Notes: generated by a model from the sequence alone, not told the origin. A DNA stretch of 64,000 bases from Sulfurisphaera javensis (GCF_041154675.1 NZ_AP031322.1:1178001-1242000); one strand, 5' to 3'. Shown: positions 44,843-53,801, counted from the stretch's first letter. Numbers and translations: made by a program.

Positions 44843-45791
44843 CCTTTTTTCAGGTGCTGGAGGATTCTCAATAGGGTTTAAAAGAGTAGGATTTGATATA
44901 AGGTTAGCAATAGATATAAATCATGCTGCAACGCGCACTTATTCTACTAATTTCCCAGAAGTAACAGTAATTGAAGATGATATAAGAAATATTACTGGTA
45001 AAGATATTGAGTATTTTGTAGGAAAAAAGATAGACGTTGTAATTGGAAGTCCTCCTTGTGAACCATATACTGGAGCCAATCCTTTAAGGATGAGAGAACC
45101 ACTTGATAGGCTTTATCTAGATGAAGATGGCCAGCTTACACTAGAATATATTAGGCTTGTTGACGAGTTAAGGCCTAAGGTATTCGTTATGGAAAATGTA
45201 CCGTCAATTATAGGTACGGAGTCTCTAAAATCTGCTATAGAATACGAATTTCATAAAATTGGGTATAAGGTATTCTTTAATTTTTTAAACGCAGAAGATT
45301 ACGGAAATCCTTCTAAGAGAACTAGAGTCTTCATAAGTAATATAAAGATAAATCCACCTAAGATTAAACATAAAAGAACTGTTTGGGATGCAATAAGCGA
45401 TTTACAAGAAAGGACTGATATTCCAAACAATGAGATTCAAGATTTGTCTGAGGAGAAAATTAAGGAAATTTCAAAGTTAGATTTTGGAGACTATTTAACT
45501 ATGTTTAGAGGTAGTTCTGGTAAGAATATTCCATTATATATTAGACTTAATCCTTATGACATTGCCCCTACAGTATTAGGAAATTCACGCTTTATACATC
45601 CTTTTGAGAACAGATTTCTAACAGTTAGAGAACAAGCAAGATTAATGAGTTATCCAGATGATCACATTTTCTTAGGAAGCAAAGAGGAACAGTATAATCA
45701 AGTAGGTGAAGCAGTTCCAGTAGCCTTATCTACTGCAATTGCACGAGAAATAATGGGTAAAGTATATGGAATTATTAATAGTGCTCCATAA
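44823..45791 (+). CDS. C5-cytosine methyltransferase (DNA methyltransferase/Dnmt2-like fold)
   Basis: 322 residues. Motif [19 protein letters not shown], motif [16 protein letters not shown] with the catalytic cysteine, motif [10 protein letters not shown], motif VIII region [16 protein letters not shown], and C-terminal motif [16 protein letters not shown]. Short target-recognition region. No restriction endonuclease lies nearby and the gene is embedded in a housekeeping run, so it may methylate tRNA (Dnmt2-like) or act as an orphan DNA enzyme. C5 methylation of DNA is mutagenic at high temperature, which favours an RNA substrate. Confidence 0.8.
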   Translation: MGLITVDLFSGAGGFSIGFKRVGFDIRLAIDINHAATRTYSTNFPEVTVIEDDIRNITGKDIEYFVGKKIDVVIGSPPCEPYTGANPLRMREPLDRLYLDEDGQLTLEYIRLVDELRPKVFVMENVPSIIGTESLKSAIEYEFHKIGYKVFFNFLNAEDYGNPSKRTRVFISNIKINPPKIKHKRTVWDAISDLQERTDIPNNEIQDLSEEKIKEISKLDFGDYLTMFRGSSGKNIPLYIRLNPYDIAPTVLGNSRFIHPFENRFLTVREQARLMSYPDDHIFLGSKEEQYNQVGEAVPVALSTAIAREIMGKVYGIINSAP

Positions 45792-46221
45792 CGTAAGTAG
45801 TACCCAAAGAATTATTGATTTTGCAAAGTTAATATTTAATTTAAATATAAATCATTTTATTGTAACAAAAGTAGGAGGAGTAGCAGCACAAGCCGGAGTA
45901 CCGGAAGTTAGTAAAATAGCATATAAAAATAACAAGTCATTTATTATATTACCAGACCTTAAGGATGCTATAGAATTATTTAAACCAGATGCAGTTTATC
46001 TTTTTACTCAGTCAGCTGAAAAGAAATTTACAAAAGAATTATTAAAAGATAAAAATAGAGTAATGTTAGTTTTTTCTGGTATTGAGACAGGATTTAATAA
46101 ATTAGAGCTCAACCTAGGAGAAGCTGTAAAAATCGAGGGAATAAGCAATGAGATTTCATCTGTTGCATTAGCTGGAATATTAGTGTATTGTATATTAAAT
46201 GATGGTAATATACTGCATTAA
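45766..46221 (+). CDS. Conserved crenarchaeal protein of unknown function
   Basis: 151 residues: [60 protein letters not shown] and a glycine-rich [11 protein letters not shown]. Homologues have carried a RecB-nuclease label, but I see no PD-(D/E)XK motif. The alternation of strands and helices and the late glycine loop are more suggestive of a SPOUT/TrmH-like fold. It starts 26 bases inside the methyltransferase gene. I do not assign a function. Confidence 0.6.
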   Translation: MELLIVLHNVSSTQRIIDFAKLIFNLNINHFIVTKVGGVAAQAGVPEVSKIAYKNNKSFIILPDLKDAIELFKPDAVYLFTQSAEKKFTKELLKDKNRVMLVFSGIETGFNKLELNLGEAVKIEGISNEISSVALAGILVYCILNDGNILH

Positions 46222-46274
46222 TAAAAGTGAGAAACTTTTATAAGACATAATATACAATAAGATAATGTCAACGT

Positions 46275-46349
46275 GGGCCCGTCGTCTAGCCTGGTTAGGA
46301 CGCCGCCCTTACAAGGCGGAGGTCCTGGGTTCAAGTCCCAGCGGGCCCA
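46275..46349 (+). tRNA. tRNA-Val(UAC), integration target
   Basis: Acceptor GGGCCCG/CGGGCCC with discriminator A, anticodon stem CCGCC/GGCGG enclosing CT-TAC-AA. No intron and no CCA. Its 3' half from base 46307 is duplicated as a perfect direct repeat at 52245-52288, so an element has integrated here while restoring a complete tRNA. Confidence 0.95.
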
Positions 46350-46350
46350 T
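46307..46350 (+). repeat. attL of element A (44-bp tRNA-Val 3' repeat)
   Basis: Identical over 44 bases to 52245-52288. It begins in the anticodon loop (CCTTACAAGG) and runs to the end of the gene plus one T. This is the core of site-specific recombination and leaves tRNA-Val complete. Confidence 0.92.
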
Positions 46351-46530
46351 AATTTTACATAAAATTGAAAGGCGTTCTCTCTTTTTAGAATTTGCGTTAA
46401 AATCGCCCCATTAAACAATATGGCAACAACGAGTCAACAATCATTTAGACGTGGCAAGATGGAAATTTGGCAACGCAAAAAAGCAAATTTTTTAAATCAG
46501 TGGCAACATAAATAATTTAGGTGTAGCTGA

Positions 46531-47835
46531 TTGGAATTAACAGAAGAAGAACTAAAGCGAATTGATGAAAAAGCAAGAAGGAAAATCTTTGAATATCTAG
46601 ATTCTCAGAAGAGAAAGCCAGACACGATTGATAGAACCACGTGGTACAGGATAAAGAAAGGAGTGAGAGGAATAGGGGACGACACTTTGAGGAAGATGAT
46701 AGAAGTGTTGACTCCCGAAGAGTTTGCTAAGTTAATTTACGACGCTGAAGTCAACACTAACGTAAGAATCGACACTGTTCAGGGTGCGATCTTTTTTGTG
46801 GAAGATGCCGTGAAGAAGTTTAAAGAAATTGTTGACCTTCACCCTGAACTTACGAATTATGTAGCGGATAAGATTTTGCCGTTTGTGTCATCATTGCCAC
46901 ACTCCGTAACGATAAAGCCTGAGCATATCAAAAAGTTTGAGGCTATAATGAAGATGAAAGGATTGGCAAAGAAAACATACGAAAATAATTACAATTACTT
47001 ACTCCGAGCTTTGCGCGATCTCAACTATCAACTATCTCCAGATGCTTTGGCGGAATATATTGTTTCTCTTCAAGAGGAGTCACCTAATGTAGCTGAACAC
47101 GTCGCTAAAGCGCTTAAACTTTTCATAAAGGAAGTTTTGAAGGACAAATTACTCTATGACTCGTTCAAAACGCCACGTGCATCTTCTGTTAGAGTAATAC
47201 CCGCTGAATTTTTGGATTATGATAATTTGAAGAAGATCTTTGAGGCGATTAACCACGTGCCCGCTAAGGCTTTCTTCCTTCTTCTCGCTGAATCAGGTTG
47301 GAGACCTAACGAGATATTTTCTCTAACGTTGGATAAAGTGGATTTCAAGGAAAGGCTCATTCGATTAGAGAAAGTAACTAGAAGTAAGAGAGCTTATATC
47401 ACGTTTTTGCATGAGAAAACGGCGGAGTGGTTAGAAAAGGAGTACTTGCCAGTAAGACAATCTTTTGTTGAGGCTATGAAACCTCAGTTGACAAAATTAG
47501 CTGAGGCAAATCCTGAACAGGGAATAGACGTAAGCGAGTGGGAGAAGAAACTATTCCCATATGGCATAGATTCATTAAGAGAGAAAATTAGAGAAGGAGT
47601 AGCGAAAGTTTTGGGAGAGGAGAAAGCGAAAACTTTCACGCTCTACTACTTGCGCCACGCGTGGAGTACTTATATGAGGAGAAATAACGCACCCGCCGAT
47701 ATTACTAATCTGTTACAGGGTAGAGCACCGCCTAAGGAGTTTAAAATTTTAGTTGAGGGTTATACGCATTACGGTATTGAAGATTTAAGAAAAGTGTATG
47801 AAAAGTTCGCGCCATGTTTAATTTGCAATAGATGA
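46531..47835 (+). CDS. int: Tyrosine recombinase, pNOB8-type (undivided) integrase
   Basis: 434 residues from a TTG start. The N-terminal half binds DNA (a helical DRTTWYRIKKGVRGIGDDTL stretch). The C-terminal catalytic domain shows arginine I in LLLAESGWRPNEIFSLTLD, box II YYLRHAWSTYMRR, then LLQGRAPPKEFKILVEGYTH with the nucleophile tyrosine around residue 420. The gene lies 180 bases inside the left att and is not split by it, the mark of the pNOB8 type as opposed to the SSV type. It should catalyse integration into and excision from tRNA-Val. Confidence 0.88.
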   Translation: MELTEEELKRIDEKARRKIFEYLDSQKRKPDTIDRTTWYRIKKGVRGIGDDTLRKMIEVLTPEEFAKLIYDAEVNTNVRIDTVQGAIFFVEDAVKKFKEIVDLHPELTNYVADKILPFVSSLPHSVTIKPEHIKKFEAIMKMKGLAKKTYENNYNYLLRALRDLNYQLSPDALAEYIVSLQEESPNVAEHVAKALKLFIKEVLKDKLLYDSFKTPRASSVRVIPAEFLDYDNLKKIFEAINHVPAKAFFLLLAESGWRPNEIFSLTLDKVDFKERLIRLEKVTRSKRAYITFLHEKTAEWLEKEYLPVRQSFVEAMKPQLTKLAEANPEQGIDVSEWEKKLFPYGIDSLREKIREGVAKVLGEEKAKTFTLYYLRHAWSTYMRRNNAPADITNLLQGRAPPKEFKILVEGYTHYGIEDLRKVYEKFAPCLICNR

Positions 47836-48539
47836 TTACCATGGCTAATTTCTTCAGCTAACTTTTCTTCTTTATTCTTTTTTAGCCATAATTAGCCAAT
47901 CGACTGGCTAACTAGCTCAATTTCTAGTCATAGCGAATTTTTCCTAACTGTAATTCTACTATTAAATCATACATCCGTGAATGGTAGAAGAAAAAATGTG
48001 TGATACTTCTACAGAGCTATCCATTGGATTGTGCACTACACGGTGTGTCACATATAGAAAAATTAAAAAAGAAAGAAAAAATATATGTCTTCTTCACAGA
48101 AGAAGATCGCTTCTTTTTCATTTCTCTATATGTCACGCACCTCAGGGTGCATAGCCCGACAGAGAAGCATGCTAATGGAAATACACCATGGGCTGAAAAG
48201 GACGTGGTACACTTTTTAGTGATACACGCCCGTTATGGCGTATTTTTTGTGGATTACTTTTTAGTGTATCACGCGGAATTTTACAAAGCAATATGAGTAG
48301 CACATCCCATACTACTTTTTAGTAGTACAGACTCACCCCCCACCCCCCTATCTATACTACTAAAAAGTATACTATGCGCTTGTCATTTTTCCTACTATTT
48401 GCATTTGCTCAGAATTTTAAGCAATGCAACAATTTGCACGCATTTTAGAATATTGAGCAAAATGTTACAAAAATTTGCAAGCTTGTAAGCGTGCTTTTAG
48501 TAAATTGAGCAACAAATTGTAAACTGAGAGAAAAAGCAC
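47836..48539. other. Non-coding region of element A, candidate replication origin
   Basis: About 700 bases without a credible gene. It contains dense inverted repeats: CACATATAGAAA against TTTCTCTATATGTCACG near 48050-48135, and a TTCTTCACAGAAGAAG dyad between them. Four ACTTTTTAGT motifs follow within 160 bases, then a C-rich run (ACCCCCCACCCCCC) and an AT-rich stretch with repeated TTTGCA/AGCAA words. Iterons plus AT-rich DNA beside a replication-type gene suggest the plasmid origin. Confidence 0.5.
48211..48368. repeat. Four ACTTTTTAGT iterons
   Basis: Copies at 48211-48220, 48256-48265 and 48314-48323 on the plus strand and 48359-48368 on the minus strand, 45-58 bases apart. Each is flanked by short complementary bases that extend it to a dyad: TAC...GTGATAC, ATT...GTGTATC, TACTACTTTTTAGTAGTA. 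The flanks differ while remaining near-symmetric, so the dyad matters as well as the core. Confidence 0.7.
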
Positions 48540-49334
48540 TTAGTTTTCAGTTGTAGGCGTTACTAATCCGCACTTAGCTTTCAATTCTTCAGCTTTCGCC
48601 TTATATTCCTTTGCGTTTGAAATAAGTTTCTTTATCTCCTCACGATCTTGAATTAGTGATAAGGCATTGTTAAGGTCAAAAAATACAAGTAAGATTATAG
48701 GATCCTTTATTAGCCATGGATTCCCATTACTACCACAGAACCTTAAAACGTCACAATTTTGAATTGCGTCATCATAAGTAATTGAACCACACAATACTCT
48801 ACTATACCCCGGAATAATTCGCGCTAAATACTCCAACACGTTAAGGCTTTTCATTTTCGTTCTCTTTATCGCATCTTCAAAATCTGCTTGTGTTGGAATT
48901 TTTGTCTTCTTCTCACCCTGAGCTAATAACCATATTTCAGGGTACTTCTTGAAAAGCTCTCTTTCCGCATCACCAATTATGAAATCAACTAGTTTTTGTA
49001 TTATCTGATGAGCACCAACTATATTAAGCCCATCTAAGCTGAATATATTCAATTGCTCAGGCTTATAAAATACGTTCTTAACGTTGCGTTCATCATCAAT
49101 CAAACAGCATTCATCACGTAACTTCTTTATCACTTGTTGAATTCTCCTCATCGAGTATTCTATTCCCTTCTGTTCACGTATATATTTTTGAATCTCTGAC
49201 GTCTCCTTTACTCCAGATGATATAATTTCTAAAACTAACATTGCTAGCTCATCCCTTTCGCATAATTCTGGTTTACATTTCGCTTCATTAATCTTATGCG
49301 TTTCGCTTGACGTTTTCTTTTCATTTCGCTTCAA
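48540..49334 (-). CDS. Uncharacterised element A protein with N-terminal winged-helix region
   Basis: 264 residues. Residues 25-100 suit a winged helix (ELAMLVLEIISSGVKETSEI, SMRRIQQVIKKLRDECCLID). A central region FIIGDAERELFKKYPEIWLL and a C-terminal charged helix KLISNAKEYKAKAEELKAKC follow. It is divergent from the AbrB/ATPase pair with an 80-base gap and reads toward the iterons, so it may regulate replication or copy number. No family recognised. Confidence 0.65.
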   Translation of the reverse strand: MKRNEKKTSSETHKINEAKCKPELCERDELAMLVLEIISSGVKETSEIQKYIREQKGIEYSMRRIQQVIKKLRDECCLIDDERNVKNVFYKPEQLNIFSLDGLNIVGAHQIIQKLVDFIIGDAERELFKKYPEIWLLAQGEKKTKIPTQADFEDAIKRTKMKSLNVLEYLARIIPGYSRVLCGSITYDDAIQNCDVLRFCGSNGNPWLIKDPIILLVFFDLNNALSLIQDREEIKKLISNAKEYKAKAEELKAKCGLVTPTTEN

Positions 49335-49418
49335 GAAAATACCCCCGTTAATAATTGTTTCGCTTTATCCGGTTATAAGTTTTTAGGGGCGAAATAGAAA
49401 TAATGAAAATGAAGAGTG

Positions 49419-49730
49419 ATGGCTGAGGCACTAGTTAAAGATAAAATAATTTTCGTGGGAAAGAAGAAAATTGCAAGAAATAGTAATAGATTTATGGTTA
49501 ATATTCCCAGTGTTTTTATAGGGAGTATTGTAGAGCCCGGAGAGAATGTTTATGTATTCTTGCGACACCCGAAAATAGGTTTAATTCCATTAGGCAATAG
49601 AAAAATAGTTACAGTGCAAACGAAAACTGGAAAAGCATATTATGTTTATGTTCCAAAAGAAATTCTTGAATTTTTGAAAATTTTTGAAGTTATCAATGAT
49701 GAATTCGAAATCTACATAATGAGAAAGTGA
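49419..49730 (+). CDS. AbrB-like small protein of element A
   Basis: About 103 residues: FVGKKKIARNSNRFMVNIPS, then IVEPGENVYVFLRHP and a second strand set KAYYVYVPKEILEFLKI. The 'N-x-F/Y-x-V-x-IPxxf' pattern resembles a swapped-hairpin AbrB/SpoVT domain, perhaps in two copies. The ATG follows a GTG one codon earlier. Its stop overlaps the GTG start of the replication-type gene, a layout typical of plasmid copy-control gene plus replicase. Confidence 0.55.
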   Translation: MAEALVKDKIIFVGKKKIARNSNRFMVNIPSVFIGSIVEPGENVYVFLRHPKIGLIPLGNRKIVTVQTKTGKAYYVYVPKEILEFLKIFEVINDEFEIYIMRK

Positions 49731-52129
49731 AGAAGTTAAAAAAAACAGAACGGGGGACGGGTATGCCTACTAATAATAAAATTAAGAGGTTAAAAAAGTC
49801 AAACGGAATTAATCATAAATCTCTTCTGGATTTTATAGTCTATAATAGCATTGAGGCAAACAAAGAAGTAGATTCCAAAAACCAGCTAGAAAACAATTCG
49901 AGAGAAGCTGAAGAATCTAGAACAAATTCCAAGTTCAATTACTCAAGGGGTATATCTGACAAGGTGGAGAAAGTGGAGGAGAATATTGATCATCTAGAAG
50001 AAAAAAATACTAATCCACTTTATCCACCAGTTAAGGATACCCCAATTCAAAAGCTGTCAGAAGATAATTACATGCCCAATATAGAAGAAAAAAGTAGTGA
50101 ACTAGAGGAAGATAAGGAGAATTCTGTAGTTTTTGACGCAAAGAACCAAGTCATAATACTGAATGCAAAGAATAGAAAAGCTTTCATTTATTTTGAGAAA
50201 GTTGAGGATACAAAAGTTGATGTTAACCTGGCTAAAGATGGCAAGATACCAGTTTATCCAGTGTATGAGCTTATTCTGAAAAGAGCCAGAAGACCAGAAG
50301 CAAAGACGCTTAGAATAAAGCTGATATGGAGAAGAAATGAGAAAGGAAATGTAGAGTGGCATATTGAGAATTATGGCGCTGTTGTTAATCAGATTTATGA
50401 ATTCCTTTCCTCTTCAAAAAAGGATAAGCATATCACTAAAGACATGGTAAAGTTAGCCTTAGACTACTTAATTAATGAAATTCCGCATGAGCCGAAAGAG
50501 GTTGATATAGTTGATTATGTTCAGTCAGACCCAGAGCTTAGGCAATTGTTTAATGAGCTAAAAAGGAATCCTATCAAGTTTGTGTTAGACCACACTGACA
50601 ATATTGTGGGGAATGAAGAGCTGAAGATCAAAATACTATACGCGGTAGTCTCTTCAGTCTTACCCCCACTTGAACAGTCCATTTACAGAATTCACCTAAT
50701 TATAAATGGTAATTTTGGAGTTGGAAAATCATCAACAGTTGAGTCAGTGCTCAACTTGTTTTTCAATAATGCTGATGGTTTCAGTGACTATATAGTCTAC
50801 AAAGCAACAAGGTTCACAAGGAATGCCCTGGGGCATCTTGATGTTGATAACTTAGATGGTAAGGTGTTCTATCTTGTACAAATGGATTATGCTGAGGGAG
50901 TGAATTATTTGAGGGAAGCTCTTGATATGGGCTATTTGATAACAATTTATCCATGCCGTGACTCAAATACTGGTGAGATTAAACAGTGTGAGAATATTAT
51001 CAAAGGAATGCCAGTTTTCATTTCAACAAATGTATCAGCAAACTTAGATGATCAGCTGTTAAGTAGAGTGTTACAGCTCTACTTACCAAGGAAAACTGAT
51101 AATGAAACCATTCACAAGGTCTTTATTAAGAAAGTAACTAAGCCCAAACGCAAAGTTGATATTACGAAAATTAAGCTAGTAACTTACGCATGGTTAAAAT
51201 CTTTGCCTAAAGATGTTGCCATACCCGAAAATGTTGCGGAAAAGATGTGGGAGTTTTACGCAAGGTACTTTAACCTTGAGAAAATCAAAAAAGATGAAAT
51301 CAATAACATTTTCAGACCAATAGACCACTTTAGGAATTTAGTTCATGTTCACGCATTAATACATGGGCATGATGTTGTTAGGGAAAATGATGTTGATGAA
51401 GTGATAAGCCTATTTAAGAAAGACTTAATCCTCTCAGCATTCCTATTATCTGAACTTGACCTTAAGATTATGAAATTCTTGAGAGATATAGGTGCTGTAG
51501 AGGAAGAAAATGGGAAAACGCCACACATGGTTAGAACTCTAGTAGTTGCGTCAGAGTTTAAGATGTATGTGCGCTCTATGAAGAATATCCTGGATAGACT
51601 GGCAAATAATGGATTGCTCATAAAAGAATTAGAAGAGGGAAGGACATCGTTATGGTGCTTAAGCCGTTATGGGCTAAATGTTGTTAATGATTTACTTGAG
51701 GGAGAACAACAACAAGAGAGTGAGGCAAAACCCTGGGAAAACTTCTTCCAACCACCAGAGGAGAAGTATGATTATATTGTATCAAAAATAGCTGATAAAC
51801 CAGAGTGGACTGTGGAAGAGTTACGCACTATGTTACAACAACATGCTGAGGCAAACACAGATGACTTGGTAAACAAATGGATTAAGCTGTTAGAAGAGAC
51901 CAAGGTTATTAGGAAGATTAGTGAGAACAAGTATAAAGCATTAGTAAAGTGGAAAGCAATTGACAGTGAGACAAAAGAGTTAGTTTATGAAGAAGAGGAA
52001 AGCTGTGAGGCATATGATGGTCAGCCTTATGATGAGAATAATAAGGTAATGAGATTATGCCTTAGTATTGGGAATGCATACATAGAGAACACTGAAGATG
52101 GAAAACGTATTTTCAGAGTGATAAAATAA
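49727..52129 (+). CDS. Large AAA+ ATPase, RepA-MCM-like plasmid replication protein
   Basis: 800 residues. A hydrophilic, low-complexity N-terminus (to about residue 130) precedes a mixed domain, then an AAA+ core: KFVLDHTDNIVGNEELKIKI, Walker A INGNFGVGKSSTVESV (near residue 330), Walker B KVFYLVQMDY, sensor MPVFISTNVSANLDDQLLSR. Winged-helix-like segments and a terminal IFRVIK follow. The order recalls the RepA-MCM proteins of small Sulfolobus plasmids. The element C protein at 60143-62329 is a distant homologue with the same NE/K core and terminal IFRVIK. The helicase role is inferred. Confidence 0.65.
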   Translation: MKKLKKTERGTGMPTNNKIKRLKKSNGINHKSLLDFIVYNSIEANKEVDSKNQLENNSREAEESRTNSKFNYSRGISDKVEKVEENIDHLEEKNTNPLYPPVKDTPIQKLSEDNYMPNIEEKSSELEEDKENSVVFDAKNQVIILNAKNRKAFIYFEKVEDTKVDVNLAKDGKIPVYPVYELILKRARRPEAKTLRIKLIWRRNEKGNVEWHIENYGAVVNQIYEFLSSSKKDKHITKDMVKLALDYLINEIPHEPKEVDIVDYVQSDPELRQLFNELKRNPIKFVLDHTDNIVGNEELKIKILYAVVSSVLPPLEQSIYRIHLIINGNFGVGKSSTVESVLNLFFNNADGFSDYIVYKATRFTRNALGHLDVDNLDGKVFYLVQMDYAEGVNYLREALDMGYLITIYPCRDSNTGEIKQCENIIKGMPVFISTNVSANLDDQLLSRVLQLYLPRKTDNETIHKVFIKKVTKPKRKVDITKIKLVTYAWLKSLPKDVAIPENVAEKMWEFYARYFNLEKIKKDEINNIFRPIDHFRNLVHVHALIHGHDVVRENDVDEVISLFKKDLILSAFLLSELDLKIMKFLRDIGAVEEENGKTPHMVRTLVVASEFKMYVRSMKNILDRLANNGLLIKELEEGRTSLWCLSRYGLNVVNDLLEGEQQQESEAKPWENFFQPPEEKYDYIVSKIADKPEWTVEELRTMLQQHAEANTDDLVNKWIKLLEETKVIRKISENKYKALVKWKAIDSETKELVYEEEESCEAYDGQPYDENNKVMRLCLSIGNAYIENTEDGKRIFRVIK

Positions 52130-52204
52130 GACTGTCAACATTTTGTCACAAAAGGAATATTATATGAAAACAATTTATATTTCGTTGTAGCTAAATTATT
52201 TAAT

Positions 52205-52236
52205 GCGTTGACAGTTACAGCGTTACTAGTCAACGC
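52205..52236. repeat. Inverted repeat beside right att of element A
   Basis: GCGTTGAC and GTCAACGC, eight perfect bases separated by 16, end nine bases before the att core. GTCAACG also occurs just upstream of the tRNA at 46267. Such arm-type dyads beside a core are plausible integrase or excision-factor binding sites. Confidence 0.55.
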
Positions 52237-52244
52237 TTTCCCAT

Positions 52245-52288
52245 CCTTACAAGGCGGAGGTCCTGGGTTCAAGTCCCAGCGGGCCCAT
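52245..52288 (+). repeat. attR of element A (44-bp tRNA-Val 3' repeat)
   Basis: Perfect copy of 46307-46350. The bases before it (CCCAT rather than CGCCG) do not restore a tRNA anticodon stem, so this is a partial copy. It is also the left border of the SSV-type integrase fragment on its right, so it marks two integration events. Confidence 0.92.
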
Positions 52289-52475
52289 TGAAGGGGGTAC
52301 CCCCTTCAACCCCCACTTTCAATTTAACGTAAGTTTTTACGACGTCATCTAAAGGACCCACGTAACGTTCCTTTACCTCACCATTTAACGTTTCCAATTT
52401 ATAGACATAATACCGCCCTTTTCTTTCCCTTATTATCACATCACCATATTTGTATCTCGTTTTTTCTTTCGTCAT
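52269..52475 (-). pseudogene. N-terminal fragment of an SSV-type integrase (intN relic)
   Basis: 68 residues, [20 protein letters not shown] to [15 protein letters not shown], ending inside the att. SSV-type integrases contain att in the gene, so integration splits them into intN and intC. The partner intC is missing from this strand, so the rest of that element has been lost. It retains its full promoter/operator. About 80% of the residues match the intN at 58689. It may still make a small DNA-binding peptide. Confidence 0.8.
52288..52309. repeat. Perfect 22-bp palindrome next to att, inside intN
   Basis: Arms TTGAAGGGGG and CCCCCTTCAA around TA touch the att core. The equivalent site in element C (58855-58878) has arms TTGAAGGGG/CCCCTTCAA with a six-base centre. 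Conserved symmetry with a changed centre suggests a recombination or protein-binding site. Confidence 0.7.
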
Positions 52476-52495
52476 TTTATCGCCCTAAATAACGA

Positions 52496-52526
52496 TTGCC
52501 AATTTTGATTTATAAGTCTTTGGCAA
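52496..52526. promoter_or_regulatory. intN promoter with palindromic operator
   Basis: TTGCCAA, 17 bases, TTGGCAA. The spacer contains the TATA box (CTTATAAAT on the minus strand) of the intN gene. The 48 bases at 52493-52540 are identical to 63861-63908 upstream of the other intN, although the integrase sequences have diverged. A repressor at this dyad would occlude TATA. Confidence 0.7.
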
Positions 52527-53117
52527 CCCGTAAATTTTGCTGAGATTTAATTACAAATTGAAAGAAAATACAGTATTTCATACCGGTGCAAATAGTGTAA
52601 AAATAGCTCCCTAGTTAATGATCACTTTTTCTAATCATCGCTGATAATATTCTCTTTGTTAGAAAGATTATAAACATAATATCACAATAAAAGAATATAT
52701 TCAAAAATTTTTATTTTTATGAAATTTATTAAATAAATAGAGATAAGATGAACTATTTCTGCAATCTAATTTTCCATGTTTTATGTGCTATGGAGAGAAT
52801 ACAGTTTTCCAACTTCTTTATTGTAATAATAAAATCGTTAGACACACTCTGTAATTGTTAAGCTACAGATTATTTCTATAACTTCTTAAAATATTTTGAC
52901 ATTATTCGTATATAAATCTTTAGAAGAGATCATAGCTACCTTTAATTTTTATCTGCATGAAAACATTATAATCATACTCAAATTTGAAAGAGAATATTAA
53001 TAATTATATCATTATCTATGTATTCTATTTAGATGTATGAATATCTATATATTCTATTTTTATTTATATAAAATAAATAGAAAATATTTAAAAAATATTA
53101 ATTCATGCTTATTCTAA
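52527..53117. other. AT-rich non-coding stretch
   Basis: Very AT-rich DNA between the intN relic and the membrane-protein gene. I see no gene, RNA or repeat family in it. It is probably the remains of the lost element plus the promoter of the downstream gene; an AT-rich box with ATTTATATAAAATAAATAG lies near 53060-53085. Confidence 0.4.
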
Positions 53118-53801
53118 ATGGTGTTCAATCATATTGAAGGGAATATTAATATTCCAGGGGAAATACCTTGGGAAATAGTAGCAGCATATTTTATCATTGT
53201 TCCACTACTTCTATATCTAATAGCTAAAAAAGAGAAAATAATAAAGAAATTTACTACGTTAGATTATGTTTACATAGGGATAGGTGCTGCAATAGCGACA
53301 GTCTGGGAATTCTTTATCGGAAGTTTTCTAGATAGAGCTTTAGCTATACGATATATTGATCTTGCTTTTTGGGGTAGAATGTTTATACTGATATTAGTAG
53401 TGGCTATAGTAAGAAAATTTGGAGCAGGAATGCTATCATTAGTAATATTCGATGTATTAGCTGATGCTGTTCATTATGGTTGGGCAGGACAACCATTGTT
53501 CTTTATCTATGAAGGTTTAACTTATGGCTTATTTATAGATCTAATTATAGTAATAACTAAAGGAAGACCATTTGAAGGGAATAAAATATTTGTTGCTTTA
53601 CAAGGTGCAATAGTAGGATTTTTGTGGAGTTTGCCAGATCCTATACTATGGGAGGGATTTCTACGGCCATTTATTTATGGAGGTATAGTTAACTGGGATA
53701 AGATAGGTTTTGATATAATAACTTCTTTTCCATTTACCACTATTGTAGGAGTGATTGCAGCATTTACATCTCTAAGAGTTGCTAGAGCAATTGGAGCTTA
53801 A
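53118..53801 (+). CDS. Polytopic membrane protein, uncharacterised
   Basis: 227 residues with five to six predicted membrane segments (IVAAYFIIVPLLLYLIA, YVYIGIGAAIATVWEFFIG, MFILILVVAIVRKFG, LTYGLFIDLIIVIT, ALQGAIVGFLWSL, TTIVGVIAAFTSL). The pattern of short loops and Gly-rich helices recalls substrate-binding S components of ECF vitamin transporters, but no signature is decisive and no ATPase gene is near. Its codon use resembles the housekeeping genes, and it precedes ahcY by 36 bases. Confidence 0.7.
   Translation: MVFNHIEGNINIPGEIPWEIVAAYFIIVPLLLYLIAKKEKIIKKFTTLDYVYIGIGAAIATVWEFFIGSFLDRALAIRYIDLAFWGRMFILILVVAIVRKFGAGMLSLVIFDVLADAVHYGWAGQPLFFIYEGLTYGLFIDLIIVITKGRPFEGNKIFVALQGAIVGFLWSLPDPILWEGFLRPFIYGGIVNWDKIGFDIITSFPFTTIVGVIAAFTSLRVARAIGA

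Larger units (their letters stand above)
46307..52288. mobile_element. Integrated element A (about 6 kb, pNOB8-type integrase)
   Basis: Bounded by a perfect 44-bp direct repeat of the tRNA-Val(UAC) 3' half. Contents in order: tyrosine integrase, an iteron-rich non-coding region, a minus-strand winged-helix protein, an AbrB-like protein and a large AAA+ replication-type ATPase. No capsid, conjugation or partition genes are seen, so it looks like a small cryptic plasmid captured in the chromosome. All ORFs are intact, so excision may still be possible. Its right att is shared with an SSV-type integrase relic of another element. Confidence 0.88.

Noticed and set aside
44823-45791. Restriction-modification system
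   Set aside because: No endonuclease or specificity gene adjoins the methyltransferase. The next gene lacks a recognisable nuclease motif.
46218-46418. Minus-strand ORF with [12 protein letters not shown] across tRNA-Val
   Set aside because: The peptide is the antisense translation of the tRNA itself, the same stretch SSV-type integrases encode at att. There is no catalytic part, so it is not an intC.
48000-48296. 98-codon plus-strand ORF in element A
   Set aside because: It overlaps the inverted repeats and iterons, has a composition dictated by them, and shows no domain. The repeats explain it better.
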